Assembly: GCA_012512545.1 (NCBI GenBank)
Contig: JAAZDZ010000283.1
Span: 1 to 15,652, forward strand
Source of the DNA: Alcaligenaceae bacterium
GTDB lineage: Bacteria; Pseudomonadota; Gammaproteobacteria; Burkholderiales; Burkholderiaceae_B
Direction: 5' to 3'
DNA: 15,652 nt
This document shows positions 8,242-13,840 of the stretch, piece by piece (the stretch's first letter is position 1; every line of letters starts with the position of its first letter). Position numbers and translations under genes: made by a program. The notes under the pieces are model-generated. The model searched no databases. It was given only the letters and a program-made list of their open reading frames with translations, and was not told the DNA's origin.

Positions 8242-8253
8242 ATAAGACCTTAT
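8242..8253. repeat. Palindrome ATAAG-N2-CTTAT in the livG leader
   Basis: ATAAGACCTTAT is symmetric apart from its two central bases and lies 18 bp upstream of the livG start codon. An overlapping alternative hairpin, AGACC/GGTCT (8245-8249 and 8255-8259), uses part of the same bases. It could be an operator or a leader-RNA structure. No evidence separates these. Confidence 0.35.
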
Positions 8254-8293
8254 CGGTCTGCCCGCTATTATTTTGCGTTCTACGCCAACCAGT

Positions 8294-8340
8294 GCCTGAT
8301 AGAAATAATATATTACCAGTAGTAAAACTACCTATCAGGC
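8294..8340. promoter_or_regulatory. Inverted repeat GCCTGATAG/CTATCAGGC, candidate operator
   Basis: GCCTGATAG (8294-8302) and CTATCAGGC (8332-8340) are perfect inverted copies separated by 29 bp, so their centres lie 38 bp apart, a little under four DNA turns. The symmetry resumes further out with GCCAA (8284-8288) and TTGGC (8341-8345) if five bases are skipped on the left. A TTAC-N5-GTAA motif (8313-8325) sits in the spacer. Placement between the regulator and the operon suggests a protein-binding site. Confidence 0.45.
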
Positions 8341-8448
8341 TTGGCAGAATCTGTATTTGAACGTCATTCTAGGATAATAAGCCAAGATCAAAAATGATAG
8401 ACCATGACTAAAACTATGCAGATCGCGCCATTCTTAATAAACTCCACC

Positions 8449-8470
8449 CAGGCCCGCTTCAAGGGGCCTG
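8449..8470 (+). repeat. GC-rich stem-loop in the leader of the AraC-type gene
   Basis: CAGGCCC (8449-8455) and GGGCCTG (8464-8470) form a perfect 7-bp stem with an 8-base loop. CAGG at 8477-8480 can compete for the CCTG at 8467-8470, giving two exclusive folds. It lies 52 bp before the regulator start and lacks a T-run, so it is not a standard terminator. Confidence 0.4.
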
Positions 8471-8522
8471 AAAGATCAGGCTGCTGCACGGCCACCCGCT
8501 TCGACCTCCATATAAATCGCCC

Positions 8523-9530
8523 ATGACCCTTCAAGCCCAAACCATCTCGGCGCGTTTTGCCAACGCCTTACTGGCCAGCGCCGCAAAAACGCCCAGTTTT
8601 GATCCTCGCTGGATCGCTCAGGCAGGTCTGTCGCCTCATTTGCTGCAGCTTGAAGGCTCCCGCACCACGATGGAAAGCTTCGCCCAGCTTTACCGCCAGA
8701 TTGCAGTCAGAATGGATGACGAAACCGTGGGCATGTTTTCACGCCCCTTGCGTAACGGCACGCTCAAGTACCTGTGCATGATCATGCTTGACGCTTCGCA
8801 ACTGAGCATTGCCCTGAACCGGTTTCGCAATTTCTTCCGGTTGGTGAACGACGACGTGCAGTTTGAAATCACCCGCACGACCGAAGGGCTGGTGCGTATC
8901 GCCTTGCTCGAAAAGAAAGACCTGGGCGCAACGCGGGTTCTGGCGCTGGAGTTCATGCTGATGCTGATGCAAGGCGTCACATCATGGCTGATCGCGCGAA
9001 AAATCCCTTTTGTGCGCATTGGTTTCACCTTCCCCCAACCCGCCCATGCCGCGGAATACGAACATCTTTATCCAGGGCCGGTTTACTTCAACGAACCCGT
9101 CACCGCGCTCTACATGGACCCCGCCTACCTGAAGGAACCGATTCGCCAGGACCAGACCTCGCTCGGGCTGTTTATACGTAACGCGCCCATGGACTGGTTC
9201 TATTTTTCCGATACCAACCGTCCCCACACCCACCAGCTCAGAGATTTCCTGAAAGACCGCCTTGACCAGCCTCTGACTGTCACCGAGGTCGCCCACGCTT
9301 TGCACACCTCGCCCCGCACACTGGCCCGGCGGCTGTCTGCGGAAGGCACAACCTTTCAGCAGACCAAGGACAAGCTGCGGCGAGACCTGGCCATTGAGCT
9401 GTTGAACAAAACATCCCTGCCCGTGGCCCTGATTGGCAGCAAGCTGGGGTTTGAAGACCCGGCCGCCTTCAACCGCGCCTTTCGCCAATGGACGGGCAGC
9501 GCCCCTGGCGCATACAGAAAACGGCAGTAG
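8523..9530 (+). CDS. AraC/XylS-family transcriptional regulator
   Basis: DNA-binding regulator of 335 residues. The N-terminal two thirds resemble the arabinose-binding-like domain of the OruR/ArgR-type AraC regulators: ISARFANALLASAAK at the start, and PHLLQLEGSRTTMESFAQLYR at about 38-58. The last 100 residues or so form the paired helix-turn-helix domain: LTVTEVAHALHTSPRTLARR is the first unit and LPVALIGSKLGFEDPAAFNR the second, closing with FRQWTGSAPGAYRKRQ, the conserved family end. The start ATG has no recognisable ribosome site, but the conserved ISARFANALL segment just after it supports this start. The gene diverges from the livG operon, so it is the natural candidate activator, probably responding to the substrate or its CoA ester. 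That role is inferred from position only. Confidence 0.9.
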   Translation: MTLQAQTISARFANALLASAAKTPSFDPRWIAQAGLSPHLLQLEGSRTTMESFAQLYRQIAVRMDDETVGMFSRPLRNGTLKYLCMIMLDASQLSIALNRFRNFFRLVNDDVQFEITRTTEGLVRIALLEKKDLGATRVLALEFMLMLMQGVTSWLIARKIPFVRIGFTFPQPAHAAEYEHLYPGPVYFNEPVTALYMDPAYLKEPIRQDQTSLGLFIRNAPMDWFYFSDTNRPHTHQLRDFLKDRLDQPLTVTEVAHALHTSPRTLARRLSAEGTTFQQTKDKLRRDLAIELLNKTSLPVALIGSKLGFEDPAAFNRAFRQWTGSAPGAYRKRQ

Positions 9531-9563
9531 CCGACGCTTTTACAGCGCCCGCCACTGCCGTTT
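9519..9563. terminator. Putative bidirectional terminator between convergent araC-type and tctC-type genes
   Basis: AAACGGCAGT (9519-9528) and ACTGCCGTTT (9554-9563) form a 10-bp stem around a second nested stem CGCT/AGCG (9535-9538 and 9544-9547). The left arm overlaps the last codons of the AraC-type gene. On the minus strand the stem ends in TTTTC. The T-tracts are short on both sides, so efficiency is doubtful, but the place between two converging genes fits. Confidence 0.45.
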
Positions 9564-9586
9564 GGCCTGTGTGGTTAGTGTGAAGA

Positions 9587-10582
9587 TCAGGACGGCTTGA
9601 AAGGACTGGTCTTGATGATTTCTGCCCAGCGTGCCGTATCGCTTGTGATGGTGTCGGCCAGTTCCTGTGGCGTGCTGCCGACCACTTCGTAATCAATGTT
9701 CTCCAGCTGGTCACGCACTTCCGGCATTTCCAGAACCGCCGTGAGCTCAGCGTGCAGTTTATCGACAATCGGCTGTGGAGTGCCCTTGGGCGCCAGCATG
9801 GCGGCCCAGGAACTGAACTCCATGCCATCAATGCCCGCTTCCTTCATGGTGGGAACATCGGGCAGCACAGACGAACGTTTCTCGGACAGCACAGCCAGCG
9901 GCTTGACCCGTTTCGCTTCAATCATTGCCAGGCCATGGAAGGGGTCGAATGTCATCTGGACTTCGCCGCTCACGACTGCCGTGAGCTGCGGGCCCGTACC
10001 CCGGTACTGTGCGTTGACCACTTCCGGCACGCCAATAATGCTCTTGAAATGCTCATTGATCAGGCCCATGATGGCGCTGCCTGATGAGATTGAAAAGTCG
10101 TTCGGATTCTTCTTGATCAGCGCCACAAGCTCCTGCACGGTGTTGGCCGGCACTTCGGGGTGAGTCACCAGCACAAAGCTCAGGCGCGCAATCAGGCTGA
10201 TGGGTTCAAAGCTTTCCAGCCCTTTGTAGTCTGCTGTGTCATAAAGCAGGGGGCTCAGTGTCTGGGCACCTGCCGTATTCAACAACAATGTATAGCCATC
10301 CGGCTTGGCGCGCGCGACGGCCGAAGTACCAATGGTGCCGTTCGCGCCGCCACGGTTCTCTACCACCACAGACTGCCCCAGTCTTTCGCCCAGTCTGTGC
10401 GCAACGATGCGGGCAGTGACATCAGTCGCCCCACCTGGCGCATAAGGCACGATCAGATGAATCGGCTTGTTCGGCCAATCGCCGACATCCTGCGCCTGGG
10501 CCTGCAGCGGCAACGCTGCAGAAAGCGTCAGCGCCCCCATGGCCAGCAAAACCGAACGGCGTTGCCTGAACTTGTTCAACAT
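9587..10582 (-). CDS. Bug-family (TctC-type) periplasmic solute receptor
   Basis: Tripartite tricarboxylate transporter receptor of the Bug family, which expanded strongly in Bordetella and relatives. It binds small organic acids or similar solutes in the periplasm. The 331-residue precursor has a signal peptide (RQRRSVLLAMGALTLSAALP, then LQAQAQ) with cleavage near residue 31. The mature start DWPNKPIHLIVPYAPGGATD is the typical first strand and ligand loop, followed by VENRGGANGTIGTSAVA and AKPDGYTLL, both conserved in the family. A strong AGGAGA site precedes the start. No TctA/TctB membrane partner is in the window, which is common for orphan Bug proteins. It diverges from a broken MarR-type gene that may once have controlled it. 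Ligand is unknown. Confidence 0.93.
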   Translation of the reverse strand: MLNKFRQRRSVLLAMGALTLSAALPLQAQAQDVGDWPNKPIHLIVPYAPGGATDVTARIVAHRLGERLGQSVVVENRGGANGTIGTSAVARAKPDGYTLLLNTAGAQTLSPLLYDTADYKGLESFEPISLIARLSFVLVTHPEVPANTVQELVALIKKNPNDFSISSGSAIMGLINEHFKSIIGVPEVVNAQYRGTGPQLTAVVSGEVQMTFDPFHGLAMIEAKRVKPLAVLSEKRSSVLPDVPTMKEAGIDGMEFSSWAAMLAPKGTPQPIVDKLHAELTAVLEMPEVRDQLENIDYEVVGSTPQELADTITSDTARWAEIIKTSPFKPS

Positions 10583-10640
10583 GCTTGTCTCCTGTTTTTA
10601 TGGGTAAAGATGGAATAAGATAAATACCCGCATGAATATT

Positions 10641-10654
10641 GTATGCATGCATAC
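10641..10654. promoter_or_regulatory. Perfect 14-bp palindrome, candidate operator between Bug gene and marR
   Basis: GTATGCATGCATAC equals its own reverse complement. Symmetry continues beyond one mismatched pair with AT (10638-10639) on the left and AT (10656-10657) on the right. It is 59 bp upstream of the Bug-gene start and 50 bp upstream of the preferred marR start, the expected place for an autoregulatory site controlling both. A -10-like TACTAT (10652-10657) on the plus strand and TACAAT on the minus strand overlap its edges. Confidence 0.55.
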
Positions 10655-10694
10655 TATGCTGGAAAGACGCTGGAGATGTCAATCAGGGATATGC

Positions 10695-10701
10695 AGGGGA
10701 G
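10695..10701 (+). promoter_or_regulatory. Possible ribosome-binding site for the marR pseudogene
   Basis: AGGGGAG ends two bases before the ATG at 10704 and fourteen before the in-frame ATG at 10716. Spacing is poor for both, but no other purine-rich site serves this frame. Confidence 0.35.
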
Positions 10702-10703
10702 AT

Positions 10704-11294
10704 ATGCTGAAAAAAATGAGAAAAGAAACTGCAAAAATGCTGGAAACCACTCCACACAAAATCATGAAGCCCGCTTCATCAAAAGCAACTGAGCCGTCGG
10801 ACCACCCACACGCGCACCCTGCGCCCCGAATCGTCTCAGGCGACGAGAATTGGGATCAGCGGCTGGGCTTTCTCATGCACGATATATCGCGGCTCCGGCG
10901 CAGAATCTTCGATGAGTTCATGCGCCCCCTGGGCGTAACCCGTTCACAATGGTGGGTCATGGCCTACCTGTCGCGTTACAACGGCCTGAGCCAGAGCGAC
11001 CTTGCCAGCACGCTGGACTTGGGCCGTGCCTCCTTGGGCGGCCTCCTCGACCGCCTGGAGTTAACCGGCTACATCGAACGCCGCTCCGACCCTTCCGACC
11101 GCCGCATCAAGTAAATTTTCCTCTCGCCCATGGGCAACCAGATGATCAAAGAAATGAGCGCCCGCAGCCACGAAATGAGCGAACGCATTCTGGAAGGATT
11201 ATCAACCGCCGACCGTCTGCAACTCGCCGACCTGCTCATGACGGTAAAACAGAACCTGAACAGGGTTCGCGATGAAATTCAGGGCAGAGGTTAA
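10704..11294 (+). pseudogene. MarR-family regulator interrupted by an in-frame TAA
   Basis: Winged-helix MarR regulator split by a stop codon. The first part runs through the recognisable core: LGFLMHDISRLRRRIFDEFM, then GVTRSQWWVMAYLSRYNGLS, the DNA-recognition helix region LASTLDLGRASLGGLLDRLE, and the wing GYIERRSDPSDRRIK. TAA occurs at 11112-11114, just where the wing's second strand should continue. The same frame then reads IFLSPMGNQMIKEMSARSHE and on to VKQNLNRVRDEIQGRG before the natural TAA at 11292-11294, which is the normal C-terminal dimerisation helix region. One base substitution explains it, with no frameshift. The truncated product would keep the DNA-binding part but lose a dimer helix. 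I prefer the ATG at 10704 after AGGGGAG, although the spacing is short. The frame is open back to an ATG at 10632, which would place the palindrome inside the gene. A sequencing error is the main alternative. Confidence 0.85.
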
Positions 11295-11297
11295 ATC

Positions 11298-11345
11298 AAC
11301 TAGTGTCCTGTTTGGTTAATTCGACGCCACCCCAATAACACATCA
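11298..11345. other. Possible insertion-sequence edge or remnant (weak)
   Basis: Right after the MarR frame ends, the sequence changes to AACTAGTGTCCTGTTTGG followed by an AT-rich run. The CTAG-TGT junction recalls the border of some insertion sequences that target CTAG. No transposase frame and no matching inverted end were found in the window. This is a suspicion from sequence style only. Confidence 0.2.
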
Positions 11346-11539
11346 CGTGGATAACCGCACAACTAATAGAGCGGACTGTACGGAAGGTTGACGGCCCAAA
11401 GTTACGTCTGCCACCGGCGCAACAATTGCTTGTTTCGCGGCAGTTTTCAAGCAATGGCTGCCCAGTACGTACAACACACACTGGACATTTGCTGGCCTGG
11501 CTGGCGTTCTTGCTCCGGCTTTCTTATAGAGTGGGTGTG

Positions 11540-11710
11540 ACTGACCTTTCTCTGCCGGAGCCTCGTGATGAGCCAGAATTCGCAGAGCTGCGCAAAGCCT
11601 TCTTTTTATGGGTGCGCCATGCGCTGCTGCCACGTTCCTTGCCAGATACAATCGATTTATCGTCCGCCACGGATTTGTCGGAGATCACTACCTCTCTCCC
11701 TCGAACGTAA
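11540..11710 (+). pseudogene. C-terminal remnant of an Rpn/YhgA-like recombination-promoting nuclease
   Basis: A frame ending at the TAA of 11708-11710 encodes LPEPRDEPEFAELRKAFFLW, VRHALLPRSLP and DLSEITTSL. This pattern, an acidic linker, then ELRKAF-WVRHALLPRSLP, then DL-E, matches the C-terminal end of Rpn-family (PD-(D/E)XK-type, putative transposase) proteins, which normally have about 300 residues. The N-terminal nuclease domain is absent. The frame continues open to the left as far as a TTG at 11426, but that part does not look like the family. It is best read as a leftover of a gene destroyed by recombination. Recognition is by memory of the family pattern, not by a search. Confidence 0.6.
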
Positions 11711-11720
11711 TATTTTGTTC

Positions 11721-11860
11721 CAGATTTAATCTGCATCTTGCATTTGTTCAAGCAAGCCGGTAGCATCAAAACATATCTGATTAGGATATGCGTACTGGAT
11801 GCTAACAAGCTGAAAGATCGCACCAAATGGAAAAGCCGCTATACGCGGCTTTTCGTCTTT
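11721..11860 (+). ncRNA. Candidate structured small RNA ending in a rho-independent terminator
   Basis: Downstream of the nuclease remnant, about 130 bp carry a chain of inverted repeats without a coding frame that I recognise. They are CAGATT/AATCTG (11721-11726 and 11728-11733), CTTGC/GCAAG (11737-11741 and 11752-11756), and a nested pair with TAGCATC/GATGCTA (11761-11767 and 11798-11804) enclosing CATATC/GATATG (11772-11777 and 11785-11790). A strong terminator follows. No convincing promoter was found. It may instead be the untranslated tail of a lost gene. Confidence 0.35.
11831..11860 (+). terminator. Strong rho-independent terminator
   Basis: AAAAGCCGC (11831-11839), loop TATAC, GCGGCTTTT (11845-11853), followed by CGTCTTT. 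The 9-bp stem has a GC core with flanking A and T runs on both sides, so it could act in either direction. It separates the decayed region on its left from the response-regulator operon on its right. Confidence 0.8.
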
Positions 11861-12013
11861 CTGGCAAGAACAGGCATATGGGCCGCCTCCGCACCCGGCA
11901 TTCACGCTCCGCCTCATCGCCCCAAAATCACTCGATTAGTAGGAAATCCTTTCGTCCGGTATCATAAGCAGAGAAAAACATCAACGGCTTAGTAACGAGA
12001 AACATTTCCTGGC
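11861..12013 (+). promoter_or_regulatory. Upstream region of the response-regulator operon
   Basis: This 153-bp stretch between the terminator and the response-regulator gene should hold its promoter. A -10-like TATCAT is at 11960-11965, with only a poor -35 candidate TTAGTA at 11936-11941 (18-bp spacing). AGGAAATCCT (11941-11950) is a short palindrome next to it. No clear ribosome site precedes the start codon at 12014. Confidence 0.3.
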
Positions 12014-12733
12014 ATGCATATAGCTTCTGTCGAAGATGACGCCGCACAAGGCGAACTGCTCCAATCCATAGTTACCAAAGCTGGCTACGAGTGCACGGTA
12101 TATTCAACGGGCCGCGATTTTATCGCTGCGCTGGCGAAACCGCACGACTATGGCCTGCTGCTGATTGACTGGGAGCTTCCCGACATCACGGGCTTTGACG
12201 TACTTCGCTGGGTGCGAAGCAACCTGGGACAAAGCATTCCCATCATTTTCGTCACCAACAAAAGTGATGAAGCCGATTTGGTCGCGGCGCTGCATGCCGG
12301 CGCCGACGACTACGTCATCAAGCCTCCCCGAGAAGCCGAGCTGCTGGCCCGCATTCATACGCTAAGCCGCCGCACCGCTTCTTTGCCGGTGCAAGACGCG
12401 CCATTCCAGTGCGCGGCTTACTATATAGACCCTGATAATGGCCGCATAGAATTGCGTGGCCAGCCTGTCGAACTGGCACCCAAGGAATTCGAGCTGGCCC
12501 TGCTTTTCCTGCGCAATCCCGGCCATCTGTTTTCGCGGGATGTGCTCAGCAGCTCTGTGTGGAACCGCGATATCCCGGCCACATCCCGCACCATAGACAC
12601 ACATCTTTCAAATATCCGTCGCAAGCTTCATTTCAAGCCCGAAAACGGCGTGCGCCTCACCGCTTCCTATGCCCTGGGCTATCGCCTTGAGCTGCTGAAC
12701 GACGATGAATCTCCTACCGACGCCACACCATGA
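12014..12733 (+). CDS. OmpR/PhoB-family response regulator
   Basis: Two-component response regulator, 239 residues. The receiver domain has the acidic pair E7/D8 with D9, the phospho-acceptor D52 in LLLIDWELPD, T81 in IIFVTN and K103 in DDYVIKPP. The C-terminal winged helix (about 130-232) shows ELAPKEFELALLFLRNPGHL, the recognition-helix region SRTIDTHLSNIRRKLHF and the hairpin SYALGYRLE, typical of the OmpR class. All phosphorylation residues are present, so it should be functional. The stop codon overlaps the next start as ATGA. It is the first gene of a three-gene operon whose third gene is a CHASE2 histidine kinase, its presumed partner. No strong ribosome site is seen. Targets are unknown. 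Confidence 0.93.
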   Translation: MHIASVEDDAAQGELLQSIVTKAGYECTVYSTGRDFIAALAKPHDYGLLLIDWELPDITGFDVLRWVRSNLGQSIPIIFVTNKSDEADLVAALHAGADDYVIKPPREAELLARIHTLSRRTASLPVQDAPFQCAAYYIDPDNGRIELRGQPVELAPKEFELALLFLRNPGHLFSRDVLSSSVWNRDIPATSRTIDTHLSNIRRKLHFKPENGVRLTASYALGYRLELLNDDESPTDATP

Positions 12734-13836
12734 AGAATCACGCGTTTCTGTCCCGCTGCCTGGTCCAATGTGCTTCTTTGCTGGCGCTGGCTGGCGCTGC
12801 TCCAGCGCTGGCTCAGCCCATCGGCGCCGATGGCGATGATTTTCTGTACCGTGTGACTCAGGGCGACACCCTGCTGAACCTGGCCGGACGCTATACCGCC
12901 ACACCTCAGAACTGGCCGACGCTGCAACAGCTCAATAATGTTGCCGATACCCTGGCCTTGCCTATTGGCCAGACACTGCGCATCCCTTTTTCCATGATTC
13001 CCGAAGTTCCCGCATCCGCCAGCGTCGTTCATGCAAGCGGGCAAGTCATGGTTGATGGCCGCCCCGTCAAAGAAGGCGAACAGCTTCCAGAAGGCAGCAC
13101 CCTCACCACCGCACCTGGCAGCTTCGTGGCCTTGCAACTGGCTGACGGCAGCACTCTTACCGTACCGGGCAACAGTTCAATTGCCATTGAACGCCTGCAA
13201 ACATTCGAAGGCACGGGGCTGACAGATACCATCTTGTCTGTGGAAAATGGCTCGGTCGAATCCATGGTGGCTCCCGAAAAAACCGGCGTGGGCCGATTTG
13301 AGATCCGTACCCCTGTCGCCATCACTGGCGTGCGCGGCACCCGGCTGCGCGTCCATGCCGATAACACAGGCGCCCAGACGGAAGTGATTCACGGCGTTGC
13401 GCACCTCGGTGCCAGCCATTCAGGCCAGGCCATGCTGGAAACCGGTCAGGGTGTCGTCACAAGCGATGCGGGCGTCATGGGCTCGGTGCGCAACCTGCCT
13501 GCTGCACCGCAGCTATCGGAACCGATTCGCGGCCCGCAAGGCTGGCAGGTGGATTTCGAACCTGTTCCTGGCGCCGTGGCTTATCTGGTGCGGGTGGCCG
13601 ATGACCCCCAGGGTTACCGCCTTCGCTCCAGCCAGCGCTACGCCTCTGCTCACGAAGTGCGTTTTTCGGCCCACGGCCCCGGCACGCGCCATGTACTGGT
13701 GCGCGCCATTGACGCCGAGGGCCTCATGGGGCCGGATGCCTCCCAACCCTTCGAAGGGCAGGCCGTGCTGACCAGCAGCGATGGCCTGGCTGTCGCGACC
13801 GGCTATGGCGGCCAGGTGTATCTGACTGACTATTGA
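12730..13836 (+). CDS. Secreted LysM and FecR-domain protein
   Basis: Periplasmic or envelope protein of 368 residues. The signal peptide ends in APALAQ, with cleavage near residue 28. Residues about 40-86 form a LysM module (YRVTQGDTLLNLAGRYTATP through LPIGQTLRIP), a fold that usually binds peptidoglycan. Residues about 98-245 form a FecR domain, with GEQLPEGSTLTTAPGSFVAL, LADGSTLTVPGNSSIAIE and the hallmark TPVAITGVRGTRLRVH. Residues about 258-345 look like a fibronectin-type III or Ig-like module (GWQVDFEPVPGAVAYLVRVA). There is no membrane anchor or anti-sigma domain, so this is not a classical FecR sigma regulator. It overlaps the response-regulator gene by four bases and lies four bases before the CHASE2 kinase. 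It may bind the wall and pass a signal to the kinase's periplasmic domain, which is inference. Confidence 0.9.
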   Translation: MKNHAFLSRCLVQCASLLALAGAAPALAQPIGADGDDFLYRVTQGDTLLNLAGRYTATPQNWPTLQQLNNVADTLALPIGQTLRIPFSMIPEVPASASVVHASGQVMVDGRPVKEGEQLPEGSTLTTAPGSFVALQLADGSTLTVPGNSSIAIERLQTFEGTGLTDTILSVENGSVESMVAPEKTGVGRFEIRTPVAITGVRGTRLRVHADNTGAQTEVIHGVAHLGASHSGQAMLETGQGVVTSDAGVMGSVRNLPAAPQLSEPIRGPQGWQVDFEPVPGAVAYLVRVADDPQGYRLRSSQRYASAHEVRFSAHGPGTRHVLVRAIDAEGLMGPDASQPFEGQAVLTSSDGLAVATGYGGQVYLTDY

Positions 13837-13840
13837 ACAG

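Larger units (their letters stand above)
8225..8522. promoter_or_regulatory. Divergent control region between livG operon and araC-type gene
   Basis: A 298-bp intergenic stretch, much richer in A and T in its centre (8260-8440) than the flanking genes. It must carry the promoters of both divergent units. I could not find a convincing pair of sigma-70 hexamers for either direction. It contains a 9-bp inverted repeat with a 29-bp spacer (8294-8340), a near-palindrome close to the livG leader (8242-8253) and a GC-rich hairpin before the regulator (8449-8470), all listed separately. Confidence 0.6.

Noticed and set aside
8255..8345. Possible sigma-54 promoter (GGCAC ... GGC) for livG
   Set aside because: The distance between the GG and GC elements is one base short of the strict spacing, and the flanks do not match.
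11524..11826. Minus-strand open frame of 100 codons across the Rpn remnant and hairpins
   Set aside because: Low-complexity S/R/G-rich product, no ribosome site recognised, and it crosses elements better explained on the plus strand.
11711..11830. tRNA or tmRNA-like gene next to the decayed zone
   Set aside because: GTTCAAGC resembles a T-loop at first sight, but no acceptor stem, D-arm or anticodon arm can be folded around it.
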